NCBI GenBank assembly: GCA_030789695.1
Contig: CM061141.1
Coordinates: 197,295,689-197,359,688, forward strand
Direction: 5' to 3'
DNA from: Scilla litardierei
Taxonomy: Eukaryota; Streptophyta; Magnoliopsida; Asparagales; Asparagaceae
DNA length: 64,000 nt
Shown in pieces: positions 11,325 through 24,138 of this stretch. A program made the position numbers and the translations under genes. The notes under the pieces are model-generated. The model did no database searches and was not told the origin of the DNA. It worked only from the letters and a program-made list of their open reading frames with translations. The first letter of the stretch is position 1. The number at the start of each line of letters is the position of its first letter.

Positions 11325-11880
11325 CACTGCTCGGGCCAATCAGCTATAGTTGCTCGGTCAAGTAGAAAAAGAATTAATTTTTTTTGAAATAAGCTCAAAA
11401 ATTGTGCCCTAGTACTTGACAGTGCTGCTTACTCAGCTCGGTCGAGCTGAATTAAAACAGACCGAAGTTTTCAGCCCTCTTTTGCTCTCCTTGTAGCTCG
11501 GTCGGGTAGAGTAGCTACTCGGTCGATTCAGATTAGTTTCCAGATGGCTCTTCTTCGACCATTTTGGGCTCTGTCTGTAGCTCGACCGAGTAGGTGGCTA
11601 CTCGGTCGAGTCGCAATTAATTTCCAGAGCCACTTTTTGCTTTCATCTCCAGCTTCTTGCAGCTCGAACTGTAGCTCGACCGAGTAGGGTACTACTCGGT
11701 CGAGTCACAATAAATTTCCAGAAGCTGATTTTCGCCTGTTTTCTCCAATTTCATGCAGCTCGACCGAGTAGGGTGCTACTTGGTCAAGTCACATGTAGCT
11801 TCTAGAATGTTGTTTTGGGTCTTTTCTCCATCTTCCTGCAGCTCGACCGACCGAGTAGGGGTCTACGCGGTCGAGTCGCC
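11325..11880 (-). promoter_or_regulatory. Internal copy of the Athila palindrome array (array B3)
   Basis: Hairpin units with the plan GCAGCTCGACCGAGTAGGG, then CTACTCGGTCGAGTCAC, start at about 11497, 11581, 11675, 11759 and 11842 (periods 84, 94, 84, 83 bp), with weaker copies at about 11365 and 11437. The text between hairpins is also repeated (TTTCCAGA, TTTTGGGCTCT, CAGCTTCTTGCAG). Read on the minus strand it ends about 45 bp upstream of a TATA-like TTTATAAT and the CT-rich leader of the 3' ORF. It uses the same word as the LTR array, so it looks like a second promoter inside the element. Confidence 0.65.
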
Positions 11881-12162
11881 TGTAGCTTTTCTCCCCCTAA
11901 GCTTGTGTTTCTCTATGGCTCTCTCCCCTTAGTTCCTTTGCCTTTAATTCATCGTGTAACGCGCTCTCCTCGTAGTTCAACCTGAAAAAGGAAGAACTCG
12001 TCAGCTTTTTATGTTTTGAATTTTTATAGAAGCAAATATGTATTTATTTGGTTTTTGATGAATAGAAAAACAAAATGAAAGCAAAAACTAATGGATAGAA
12101 AGTCGAGTTGCCTCCTGATAAGTGCTTGTTTTAAGTCATAAGCTCGACTCCCTTAAGATTTT

Positions 12163-13694
12163 TCACTGAATATTGGGGACAGACGAGATGCGCCCGTCAT
12201 GCTTACCGACGATCCCATGAGGCGGTATTTGATGCGCATCTCTAAGGTGGCTCTCCTCGGCCATAAGTATAGGAGCTCCTGGCTCTCGATGGTGCAATGA
12301 ATTGTCTGAAGCCTCCTCATCGAGTACGTGTAGATAGGCGGCTACCGCCTTGTTATGTACGACGTCAATGTCGTCATCAATGCTTAATTTCATTGGATCC
12401 TTAGTGAACTCTTCCATGGCATAGTCATCTGTGGCCTCGTCTTCCCAGAGCTCTAGGTAGCTTGCATCTCCTTGAGGTGCATGTTCCCTCATAGGCTTTT
12501 GTAGATGAAATTCCACTTCTATATCGCCCACATTCATAGAAAGTGTTCCCTCACGAACATCTATTAGCACACCGGCTGTCGCCATGAACAGACGGCCCAA
12601 TATGAGCTGAGAGCTCCCCTTTTCTGGCATATCCATGATGATGAAATCCATCGGTACGCAAAGTCCGGATGGTATCTGCAAAATGATGTCTCGCGTTATC
12701 CCCACCGAATACGTGATGGAGTGGTCTGCCAACTGAATGGACATGTCGGTTGGCTCAAGATATGTTCCGGTATGTAGCCTCCTGAAAATGGAGAGCGGTA
12801 TCAAGCTGATGCTTGCTCCCAAGTCTATCAATGCCCGGCTAATAGGGGTGACGTCGATGGAGCATGGAACCGTGAAGCTCTCGGCATCCGGCAACTTCTT
12901 CGGAAGATGGTTCTTGATAATAGAAGCAGATTCCCCCAAAAGATTTACCTCCTCATGTTTCCGCTTCCCTGTAATGAGTTCTTTCAAAAATTTTACATAC
13001 GTGGGAATTTCTGTTATGGCATCCATGAAAGGAATGTTTAGCTGAATACCTTTAAGGAGTTCCATGAACGTAGCATACTTCTTTTCCATCTTCTCCAATG
13101 CTAATCTCTGGGGATATGTAGGAGGAGGTCGTCTTGCCCTTTCCTTGCCGGCGTCTTTCGGCGTAGCGTTGTTGGAAGTAGTGATGCTATACTCCGGCAC
13201 CGTGGTGGTGGTGGGCACGGTAGAGGACGAAACCTCTTTCTCTCCAATAATACTAGGCTCATCAATATCCTTTTCCTTGTCGTCGCCAATGAGAACATCT
13301 ACATTTTAAGCTTCCACTGTTGGTTCTTGGATTGCTCTGCTACAAACCGGCACCATTACAATGTCGGTTTTCTTTCCTCCTCGGGTGATGATGGTAACTA
13401 CTGCATTTGCTTGAGCCCTAGGGTTGTGCTTCGGTTGTGAGGGCAGTCTTCCTTGCATCTTCAAGAGTTAAGAAATCTGACCCTTAAGCTCTCATCCAGG
13501 GAGGTATTAATATTCTTGAACTAAGCGATGGTGTCATTGTTGAACTTGGTTTGTCTGCTCATGAATGCTTCCAACGTGACCTCTAAGTTGGGCCTTGGTG
13601 GTGCTGGCACATATTTTTGTGGGGGGGATTGAAGTACTCTGGCGGTCTATATGGCCAAGATGGCCTAAACCCATTTTGTTGTTACGGTCCTTAT
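12163..13694 (-). pseudogene. Athila-like gag C-terminus and aspartic protease (second part)
   Basis: This continues the gag from 30883 across the copia insertion (duplication CTTAT at 13690-13694 and 30878-30882). The part at 13694-13219 is degraded gag, with at least one stop, and a linker resembling Athila gag (RTQANAVV-like region). The clean frame 13218-12163 (351 aa) holds the protease. LIDLGASISLIPLSIF carries the DLGAS active-site variant usual for Athila, and ILGRLFMATAGVLIDVREGTLSMNVG is its C-terminal half. It cleaves the polyprotein. The frame stops at 12163 with no reverse transcriptase after it. Confidence 0.8.
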
Positions 13695-14219
13695 TGTTGG
13701 ATATGGACGACATGAATACACCCATGAGAGGATGTATGAGGGTATACGGACCTTAGATGTCGCGTGCACGAAAGCGTGCACGAAGGGAACCTTTTCTCGT
13801 GTGAAAAGGACCACTCGATAAGTGGAAAAAGTCACTTTATAAGTGCATAAAGGCACTCGATAAGTGAATGAAGAAGAGGATAAGTAAAAGGGCTAATATA
13901 GGCTAATAAGCTTATAATTGGTTATTTCCTACAATAACTACCCCTAAAGCCTATAAATAGGACCCAAGGGTATGCCTTTTACATGAACCTTAACATGCCA
14001 TAAGTTTGCATAAGGCAACTTGTGTTCTTCTTCTCCCTTCCATTAAAATCCACTTCTAAATAGAGATTTAGGCGGTGAAACGCTGCATCGATCCTCCGTG
14101 ACGAAGTACCGACCGTTGTGGCGAATCTGAGGGTGAAGTTCAGAGACTACGGTGCCACGTACGCAAGCGTAAGTCTATGTTATTCGATCCTAACATCGTT
14201 GTTTTAACAGGATCCTTCA
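13695..14219 (+). repeat. 5' LTR of the nested copia
   Basis: TGTTGGATAT to GATCCTTCA. The TATA box is CCTATAAATAGGA at about 13950-13962. U3 has a string of ATAAGTG words (about 13815-13885). The copy at 30353-30877 has the same length. Confidence 0.93.
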
Positions 14220-14220
14220 T

Positions 14221-14233
14221 TGGTATCAAAGCC
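14221..14233 (+). other. Primer-binding site of the nested copia
   Basis: TGGTATCAAAGCC follows the LTR after one base. It matches the initiator-Met tRNA site TGGTATCAGAGCC with one mismatch. Confidence 0.85.
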
Positions 14234-14789
14234 ATACGGGTTCGCCCCGGTCTAACCATCGCCCCGGTCTAAACGATGAACGAGGCGTTGTCTCTTTCAC
14301 GAATGAGTCTCCTTCCATTATGGATATGGTAGGAACGCATCATGACGGAGAGAATCGCAATAGTTGTTCTTTTCACATTAGGGTCTTCTGTCATTACGGA
14401 TATGGCAGGAACTCTCCGTGACGGGAAGAACTTACCGTTCATATCGCCAAACTCGCGCTCCTCATGGATGCTGAGTCTCCATTCTATTGAGAATGTGAAC
14501 TCTCTTCATGTAGAGCGTGTAGTTTGCGGCCTTAAAAATGCATTATCTTCATTTTTTTGGCACACGGCCATTGAAGCAAAGCCGTTTTCTCGATGCACGG
14601 GTGCTTCATCGGAGAACACGATGGTGGTTATTCTCAACGGAGAAGATGACAATTTTGGTGCATGATCACCATGGCCATATGGGCTATGGAGGCAATGCAT
14701 CCCCCCATGCGGAGGGGGTTGGCTACGGCCAATAACTTTCACGACCACCCCTCCGGCAAGGGTGTGCGGCCAACCCAATGCAAGGGGGT

Positions 14790-15245
14790 GGCTAGCCATG
14801 GCCATATGGGCCATGGCCGGCCATGGCCAGGCCGGCCATGGCCGGCCACGGCTAGGGCCAGGGCCAGGCCTGGTTGAGACCAGGCCAGGGCCAGGAGGCC
14901 CTGGCCGGCCTCGGCCAGAGCCAGGGGCCGGCCTGGCCGGCCCTGGCAGGGGCCAGGGCCGGCGCCCTGGCCGGCCCTGGCCAGGGGGCCAGGGCCCTGT
15001 CGGCCCGGGCAGAGGCCAGGACCGGCGCCCTGGCCTCAGGCCAGGGCCTGGCCGGCCCTGGACGGGGGCCAAGGCCAGGCCGGGGGCATGGCCGGCCCTA
15101 GCAGAGGCCATGGCCGGTGCCCTGGCCGGCCCTGGCAGTGGCCAGGGCCAGGCCGAGGTCTACCCAGGGCCACTGCCGGCCCTGGCCGAGGCCGACGCCG
15201 GGCCACTGCCGGCCCCGGTCTCGGCCAGTGCCGAGCCCCGGTTGA
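14790..15245 (+). repeat. GGCC-rich simple tract in the copia leader
   Basis: About 450 bp made almost only of GGCC, CCAGGGCC, GGCCGGCC and CCATGGCC words with no fixed period, extremely G+C-rich, in an otherwise balanced element. It lies between the primer site and the gag ATG. Smaller CATGGCCATATGGGC words at about 14665 and 14800 look like its source. Long open frames on both strands here (Pro/Gly/Arg/Ala-rich) follow from composition and are not called as genes. Confidence 0.75.
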
Positions 15246-15800
15246 CCCTGTTTTTGGGGGGGCTTGCATGAACGGGACATGCATGGCCAGCCCATACGGG
15301 GCCGATGGCAGTTATCTGCGGCAAATTCCCTTGCAGAAAGGGAGCGCATGGATTCATATGGGAGCCGGTGACGATGGCTTGCAGAAAATCTCCAAGGGGG
15401 GATCCGGCCTAGGCACGGCTACGGCTCAATCCCGACAATGGCCAGGGATTGCCGTATATTTCGCTAGTATCATAAGGGTACTAGGTTGAAATATCGCATT
15501 TTGTTTTTTGAAAAACACGTTTTCAAACGCTTTTCCGCTGCGAAGTACTATAAGAGTACTATCGTTTGATAAGTGAGGGGGAAATATTGAAAGTTGTTCT
15601 AGATGGTGATTGGAATCGTAGAGACCTTTCCGATTCTAGAGCAACATCTTCAATATTTTTCGAAAGTAACTTATCAAATGTATTAGTATCATTCCAAGTG
15701 GGATATTCCAAGTGGGAGTGATATCTATGTATAAGAATTTTATGCAATGATTTTTGATCAAACCTTCGGTTTTGTGTCTTTTGCAACATTTTAAAGTTAA

Positions 15801-18800
15801 AATGTCTTCCGCTTCAAAGAACATCGTCGCTGAGTTAAACAGAGGTGAAAAACTCAACGGCGATAATTACAAACTATGGTCCATCAAGATACAATACGTT
15901 CTAGAGGAGCAAGACGTGCTCGAAACTCTAAAGAACAAGATGATTGAACCCGAGTTGGGCACTACGGCCCAACACAAACGAGACAAGGAAGCTTTTGATG
16001 CTTGGTGTCGGAAGAACAAGATAGCTCACATTACGTTATTGAGCAGTATGGCCGATGACATAATGCGCATCTTCTGAGAGCATGACCTAGCCATGGACAT
16101 ATGGTCCAAGCTTGAGGAGAAGTTTGGTGGCACCACGGTGTCCAAACTTCGTTCTTTAACTATAAGATTTGATTCATACAAGAAACGTCCAGATCATTCC
16201 ATGGGGAAACATCTGCGACATATGGCGAATCTAATCTCAGAGTTAAAAGATGCAGGTCATGTGCTCACTGATGAGCAAAAAATCCAAGCAGTCATATGTT
16301 CCCTACCAAATGGGTGGGACCAAATGAAGATGCATCTCACTCATAATGAGAGCATCAAGACCTTCAGCGATGTTTCGAAGCACCTCGAGTTAGAGGAAGA
16401 GCGGCTTGCGGCCGCCAAGCCAAGTGCAGAAGTGCACATGGTTGCTAGTTCCTCACACGGGGGAAAGAAACGGAAAGATCGTTCGAAGTCTACTAATGAA
16501 CGTAATAACCAACCTGAGTCTACCAAGAAACCTAAACATAAGGGTGGACACAAGAAATGGCACAAGAAGAAAGACTTGAAGAGGATCAAGTGCTTCAAGT
16601 GCAACAAGTTAGGTCACTATGCCCGTTCTTGTACGGATGAAGGTGACAAGGTAACTTGTAATACTAGTTACATATGTGTTTCTAGTTCAATATTTCTTGT
16701 AGAATCTAATCCATTTTGGATAATTGATTCAGGTTCCACCAACCACATAGCAAGGGACAGACGGTCCTTCGTGGAGTATCACCGGATACCCCAAGGAACA
16801 AAGTGGATTTATGTAGGAAACAACACACGTGTTGAAGTGAAAGGCGTTGGGACTTACAAGCTAGTCTTGGACAACGGTCGCACTCTCGTACTACATGATG
16901 TCCTCTTCGCTCCAGATATTCGAAGGAATATTATATCTGTGGTCGTGTTAATGGGTCTTGGTTATAGCTGGTTCTTTCAAAATTGTAAAGTGGACTTGTT
17001 TTGTAATAATATTCTTATTGGTTCTGGGTATGTATTTAAAGGATTTATTGTATTAAATACAATGTATGACTCTTCATTTTGTAATGAAAATTTCATTGTC
17101 GCAAATTCTTCGACTTATGAGTCAGATATAATTTGTTGGCACGCAAGACTTAGTCATATTGGACCAATGCGTATGGATAGACTTGCCAAACGTGACCTTC
17201 TATCCAATGTTTCAAAAGTTGAAATGTCGACTTGCGAACATTGCCTTGTAGGGAAATCTTGTCGCAAGCTGTTTGGAACCGGCACAAGGGCCGAGGTTCC
17301 ATTACAGCTCATCCATTTGAACATATGTGGTCCGATGAATGTCATGACAAGACGCGGGAAGTCCTATTTCATCACTTTTATTGATGACTTCACCCGATTC
17401 GGACATATCTATTTGATATTCCACAAAAGTGAAGCATTAACCTGCTTTAAAAACTATATGAGTTTAGTGAAAAGTCAATTAGATCGCAAGATTAAGGTCT
17501 TGTGAACCGATAGGGGCGGTGAATATCAATCAACAAAGTTTTAAGGAACTTTGTGATGAAAAAGGCATAGTTCATTAGGTAACTATGCCTTATACTCCGC
17601 AACAAAATGGTGTTGCAGAAAGGAGAAATAGGACTTTAATGGAAATGGTCCTTTCAATGATGGCGCAAGCTAACTAGCCAATCACCTTTTGGGGTGATGC
17701 ATTATTGACGGCCGCTTTCATTTTAAACAGCGTACCCTCGAAATCAGTTAGCTCCACTCCTTATGAGTTGTGGAACCAAAGGTCTCCTGACTTAAACATT
17801 TTAAAACCTTGGGGATGTGCATCCTACACACATATTTCCTCCCATAAGTATGGCAAACTTGGGCCACGGGGAAGGAAATGTATCTTTATACGATACGCAG
17901 AAAACTCCAAAGGTTATGTTTTCATTGGTCAGGAAGACAATGGAGGTCTAATTGAATTTGAGTCGAGGGATGTCACTTTCTTGGAAAACGAATTTTCAAG
18001 ACAGGGCGAGATAAGTCAGGACTTATCCCTATTTGAGATTAATGATCAAGAAGGATTACTTCATTCGAGTGGGAGAATTCTTGGTGAAGAATAAAATACG
18101 TTTCAAACTTCACCAATGGATGATACGAATGACGCTAATCATATTCCATACGGGAATAATGATCCAAGTGGGAGCATTTCTAACGACATTCCAAGTGGGA
18201 GTGATATTAGAATTGATCTAACTTCGAGTCAATAAGGACTTGAAGAATCTCAAATACGACGTAGTAGTCGTACAAGGTTGGCTCCTCTAAGATTTGAGGA
18301 TGAATTTCCGCAAACCTTTATGACTTTGCTACAAGATGATGACGAGCCTGCTACTTTCAAACAGGTCGTATCATGCCCTGCGAAAGACAAATGGATGTAA
18401 GCGATGAAGGATGAGTTAGATTCCATGAAAGTTAACCAAGTCTGGGACTTAGTTGACTTACCCAGAGGACGTAGAGCTATTGGGAACAAATGGGTTCTCA
18501 AGATCAAGCATAAGGCTGATGGCTCTATTGACAGATATAAAGCTCGCCTTGTCGCGAAAGGTTTTACGCAACAGGAAGGGATAGACTACGAAGAGACCTT
18601 CTCACCTGTTGTCCGTTTTACCTCGATTCGCCTGATTCTGGCTATAGTAGCTTGCTTAGACCTCGAATTACATCAGATGGATGTAAAGACTGCCTTTCTC
18701 AATGGAGAATTGGACGAGGAGATCTATATGGAACAACCCACAGGGTTTGTAAAAGAAGGAAACGAACATAAGGTTTGTAAACTTCGTAAGTCCATATATG

Positions 18801-19905
18801 GTCTTAAACAATCCTCGAGGCAATGGTATATACGATTTCAAGAAGTTGTCTTATCAAATGGTTTTTCCATGCTTGATGAAGATAACTGTGTATATATCAA
18901 GAGGATTAAGAGAAAGTATGTTATTATGTCTATATATGTAGTGACATTTTAATAGCCGAAAATGACAAGGGCTTTGTGATGGATATCAAGGCTTGGCTTT
19001 CGTCAGTTTTTGAGATGAAAGACATGGGGGAAGCCGCATATATCCTTGGAGTTATGATTTCAAGGAATCGTTCGAAGAAACTTCTTTCTCTTTCACAGGA
19101 GACTTATATAAAGAAGGTTCAAGAACGTTTTAATATGCAGGACTGCAAGTCCATTGATACTCCTATAAGCAAATGCGATAATTTATGTCTGAAATCATGT
19201 CCAAAGAACCAAAAGGAAAAGGAAATTATTGAAAAAGTTCCATATTCCAGTGCAGTTGGTAGTCTTATGTACGCGATGATGTGTACAAGACCGGACATCT
19301 GTTTTGCCGTTGGAATGGTAAGTTGTTACCAATCCAATCCAGGGCAAGTACACTGGAAAGCGGTTAAGAGGATATTACGGTATCTTAAAGGAACTGCAGA
19401 CTATGCTTTATGCTATCAAGGAGATGCCTTGAGGCTCGAAGGCTACACTGATGCTGATTGGGCGGGTGATCTCGATGATCGACGATCGACCTCAGGATAT
19501 GTTTTTCTACTCGGATCTGGTGCAATATCTTGGAGTAGCAAGAAACAATCCTGCATCGTACTTGCAACTATGGAAGCCGAGTTTGTAGCATTTAGCATGG
19601 CAGTCCAAGAGGCTGTTTGGCTTAGGAAATTCTTAGACAGGCTAATTGATGCAAATGACTCAGGTGCTGTACCAATACACAGTGACAGTCAAGCATCTAT
19701 AGCCTATGTCAAAGATCCAAAGTTCCATTGTAAGACCAAACACATAGATATCCGCTACAAATTTGCACAAGATTATGATAAGACCAAGAAGGTAGACATA
19801 AGGTACATATCTACGCATGAGATGATAGCGGATCCGCTTACGAAGGCGATCCCCGGAGATGTGTTTTACAAACACTTGTCATCTCAAGGATTGCGTAAGA
19901 GCTGA
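15801..19905 (+). pseudogene. Copia gag-pol polyprotein, inactivated
   Basis: Start ATG at 15801 (MSSASKNIVAELNRGEKLNGDNYKLW, a copia gag opening). In order: gag; the CCHC zinc knuckle (16591-16632); protease with DSGSTNH (about 16725); the GAG-pre-integrase and HHCC region (about 17140-17270); the integrase core; reverse transcriptase (about 18404-18950; DVKTAFLNGEL, YGLKQSSRQW); and RNase H (about 19440-19870; SDADW-like box, KTKHIDIRY) ending at 19905. In-frame stops occur at 16075 and 17503 and several more between 17570 and 18400. A one-base loss falls in the YVDD catalytic box (about 18934-18944). Several stops (CGA to TGA, CAG to TAG, TGG to TAG) fit decay of methylated cytosines. The copy cannot make an active polyprotein. 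Confidence 0.9.
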
Positions 19906-20906
19906 GTTGTACAAATGTAAATTCCCATGTCTATAAAAGATCAAATTTAATAAAAGAATAAGTTCTTTTTTCAACATTGCATATAAAGTTTTCTAGAAAA
20001 TGTTTGTGTACATTTTTTAAATCTCAGCTGTTTTTTGTATGTCGGACAGATTGAGGTTGGCTCTCTCACATGAGCAACCGCCTTTATTTTATCAGACGGG
20101 TAAAATAAAGATGAGACCTGTTTAAAGTCAAAATCGTCAGACGGATGATTTAGAGTCATGACTTAAACAAAATGGTCGTATGAAAGATCTGCATCATATG
20201 GATGCTTACAAAAGATCTAAAAGGATTCTTAAATCATATCTGTCTTATGCGAGATGTGAGTCCAGAAGATTATTTGAGTAGTAAAAGGGACTAAAAATCA
20301 GACATTGTGGTGTTTGATCATCATCCTTACAACATCATTAAGACATACGCTCCCTGGGAAAGGAGTGATGTTGTAATACGTATTCATACTACGTATGCAT
20401 TTTGACCATTGGGTTAGAATAGTAATTGTGTTTACTATTATGTGAAACCCAAAGACCACATGGGTCTTAACTCGTAACCCTTATGGACTCTAATTGGTTC
20501 CTTTAGATTTGACTGGGTGATTGCTATCTTAGCATGTTGCTTATGGCCTATGGTCAATTCAGTCCGGCGGGGCATGTTAGAAAAGCGAGTCAGGTCAAAA
20601 TCAAAAGGATCGCAAGAAGAGGAAGATTAATTTCATATTCACATTTGGACTTTAAAGATTCAAAGCTGGACAGCCAATTGTAATCCAGATGGGATTCAAT
20701 TGTTGAATATAAAGTATAAGAAATGTGAAGAAATAATCTAGGGTAAAGCATGCGTTGATCTACTCAACTTTGCACCTCGAGGAGTGTTGTGTATCTCTAA
20801 CAAGTGCACAACAGTGGACTATATGCGCATGACGGTCACACGGCCTATTTCTTGGTATGACAAACAGAAGAGTTAAAGGAAAAGATGTTTCCTTACAATC
20901 CCCTCA
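19906..20906 (+). other. 3' untranslated region of the nested copia
   Basis: About 1 kb after pol with no ORF of note. TCAGACGG words recur at about 20090-20150. It ends at the CCTCA target of the Tekay-related insertion (20902-20906). Confidence 0.5.
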
Positions 20907-23900
20907 TGTAACGGCCTGTTTTCTTCAACACAACTATTTACGTGTTTAACCTATTTCCAATTTTTTTGAACTATTTTATAATGGTTTGTTAGGAGTTTCA
21001 CTGATTTCAAAAATTTCTTATAAAAATATTTTGATGTACCAGACTAGTAATGGAGTATTTTAGTAAGATCGGATTTCATCAAATACCTCTAAAAGATCTG
21101 ATAAAAATTCATTTTCAGATATTACTGTTTTGGCTTAACGAATTTATTTTCTATACAAACGTCTTCAAAACATTTTCAAACTTCTACAGTAGCATCCTAT
21201 GATCATTTAGGGCTTCCCACATTAATTTCGTAATTTTCTGATATCATTTCAATAGAGAACCCGCAAACCCGCTTTCTAAACGTTTTGGCCAAAATCTAGT
21301 ATTTCCGAAGCTCAAATCCCGTAACGGTCTTCGTATTCGCGATCCTCGTGACGATACGATCCCGTGGGTATGTTTTCGTAATTTTTCGGACACGTTTACT
21401 AGTAAGGGGCATTTTCGTAATTTTCGCTTTTTGTATTTTCACTAATGTCCTTTTGTTAATTGGGTTTTACCTTGCTAATTACCTAATTACCCCTAATTAC
21501 CCTAGCTAATCACCCTAACCCAACCCGTAACCCCCTCATTCCCATCTACCCTCCCATCTACCCACTCATCTACCCTTCTCATCTACCCCTACTAATCACC
21601 ATTTTGCCATTTATTAACCCTATATATTAAACCCTCTCCCCCTTCATTTTCGTTCAAACCCAAAGCCCGCACAGCATCAAACCCAAGCTCCGCCCCCCCC
21701 TCTCTCTCTCTTCCGTCTCCTCTCCCGCTCTCTCTCCCTCCTCTCTCATACTCACCTCCGGCGGGCCTCGACCGCCGCCCGCCGTCCACCAACACCGCCG
21801 ACCAACCCCGCTCCAAGCGCCCCCACGTCGACACCGCCAAAGCAGAGCCCCGCCGCCGCCTTTGTTCCCCTCCGACGACAGCGCCGTTCCACCCTCGAGA
21901 ACCCCGACCCCGAAGCAGCTCCGCCCTCCACCGCCGCACGGATCGCCGCCCAACGCCGCCGCCTCCGACGCCGACCGACCCCGCCTTCGCCACCGTCTGC
22001 CTCCCCCGCCCCACCGCCGTACCGTCGGCGAAGCCCCCAGGCAATGAGCGTAACGGTGGGTGCGTAATATCGCAATGGCACAAGCGTAATTACGGGGAAC
22101 TTTCGTATTTTATTAATTATTAAATGTGTTTATAGGTTATAAATCCATAACTAATTATACAGGGGCCAGAAAAATGAGTGACTAGTCCCAGAAAATCAGA
22201 AACGTCGAAACGAATCCATTGGCGCTAGTTTCGTCGCAATCAGGCAAGTATATTTCTCACAGTGAATTTTTGAAGGCAAAACTTAAATAGGTTAAAATTC
22301 TTTTAAAATTCGTAGCTTGTAATTTTTACGTACACCTACATCTGATAAAAATATATGTTATAGTACTTGTAAATACGATCGTTTTGACATCTTGTTTGCA
22401 GAATTCTGATGTACGGTTTATCCGGAATAAATCCTTGATCGAGGGTATTATTAATAATTTCTTGTTTTATAAATCCTTTTAAAATTCATAACCTGTGATT
22501 TTTACGTACACCAATGTACGATAAAAATATATGTCGTAGTACTGGTGAATACGATCATTTTGACACCTTGTTTGAAGAATTCTGATGTACGGTTTGCTCT
22601 AAACAATTCCTTGAACATATGTTTTAAAAATCATTTCTTGATTTAAAATTGCTTTTTGGCTATTTAAAATTGTTTAAAAATTGTTTAAAAATCTTGAAAA
22701 ATAACTACTAGTCTTAGAAAGTATTTTAAGCTAATTTAAACTCTTTTGCTTGGTTAAAATCATATCTTACTCGTTCTTTATTTATTTAAGTGATACTGAT
22801 GTTTTCATTTAATCGAGTCGTGAAGTTGTGAACTTTCACGAGACTGTTGTACAGACTATTGGAATACCGAGATTGAATTGACTGAATGGAAGATGGAACT
22901 TCAACAATATTGAATGAAAGATGGAACTTTAATAATATAGAATGAAAGATGGAATTTCAATAATAGACAGATAGTACACATTCTTTTGACCGCCACTTGA
23001 CTTGACCCGGGTTTGGGGTAGTCTATGATCACAAGTGTTACAGAATGACTGGATGCGCCATACTAAATTACCTCCAACACATTACGGGGGTTAGAACCTT
23101 GACCGTTGCCATATCGGAACGGTGGGTAAGCCTCGGAGTTGCTCCCGTCGCAGGCTGCATGTTGGTTATCTCTAGTACTCTTGGACATGGACTTATCACT
23201 AGGATAGACTGGTTATTGACTATTGTTCTAACATCTTCTCTGCAGGTTGCTACAGTGTGTTTATTTAATGCTAAATCGTCACAGGTTGCAAATGGTATTG
23301 CTAATTGTTATTGAATGATTAAATTGCTACAGGTTGTAAACGGTATTGCAAATGGCTATCGATGATTAAATTGCTGCAGATTGCAAATGTTCAACTTCTT
23401 TAACTGCTTTAACTGTTTTAACTGCTTTAAACTGCTTTATCCCTTTTATTGCTTATTTGTGAATTAAGCTTATTGCTTGTCTTTAAAAGTTCACCATTGT
23501 TTAAATTTAAAATGTCCAACGTTTTGGTTTTGAGATTATCTTGCCGAGTAAACCTCGCTGACGGACATTTCATTTTGTTGTTTTACGAAATGTCCGTCAG
23601 GTATCAATAGTGGGTTCTTTGAAGACACTACTGCAGGAGTCGAGCCAGTGCTCGAAAACTACGTGGAGTATCTACCCACAGAAGACTAGACTTTTACCTT
23701 CGCGTCAGCACTTATATATATATTTGATTAATGTAATTCGTGTACTTTGTTTGTATTGGCCATGCTAGGCCAAGCTGTATCTTAATTATTGTACACTGGA
23801 TATGTAATAATGTTGTTTGAGCTGCTTCTTAAACTTGCAAGCAAGAATCTGCAATTTTTATACAGACGCTTAGTGTGTTTAAGCCAAGGAGGAAGAAAAG

Positions 23901-24005
23901 AAAAAGATTCCAAAAAGAAAAAAAAAAGTACTCCTCCTTGTTTTAAGCACATCGCGGACCCGCTCGCGTCCTCGCTCCCGATAGAATGGGAAGCGGGGCG
24001 TGGCA
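20907..24005 (+). repeat. 5' LTR of the Tekay-related element
   Basis: TGTAACGGCCTG to GGGGCGTGGCA. Contents in order: AT-rich U3; CATCTACCC tandem copies (about 21543-21590); TATA box TATATATTAA (21621-21630); a CT- and CG-rich leader (about 21650-22050); a duplicated block of about 130 bp at 22296 and 22477; and a 3' end of purine runs and CGCGGACCCGCTCGCG. Open frames in the leader (Arg/Gly-rich on the minus strand) are composition artefacts. Confidence 0.92.
22296..22612 (+). repeat. Tandem duplication inside the Tekay-related LTR
   Basis: Two diverged copies of a block of about 130 bp start near 22296 and 22477 (offset about 181 bp). Each runs from a CTTTTAAAATTC start through TTTTTACGTACACC, GATAAAAATATATGT and GTAGTACT-like words to GAATTCTGATGTACGGTTT. 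The same pair recurs in the 3' LTR at about 28623 and 28804. It may be a regulatory duplication. Confidence 0.65.
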
Positions 24006-24138
24006 GGTTTTGGTGGCGGCCCATGCAGGTCTTGCTTATGCAAATACTTTAAGATCGGTTTAAATGACATTAATATCCAAGTATACTGCTAGAATAGATT
24101 TATTCTAACCTACTTTACCTCGCGGTTTGTTTTGAAGT

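Noticed and set aside
14506..15489. Several long open frames rich in Pro, Gly, Arg and Ala on both strands
   Set aside because: They come from the GGCC-rich tract, which lacks stop codons in most frames. No domain is seen and they overlap one another.
21592..22083. Arg/Gly-rich minus-strand frames of 100-163 codons, repeated at 27982-28410
   Set aside because: They lie in the CG-rich leader of the Tekay-related LTR and are antisense to it. They are repeated only because the LTR is repeated.
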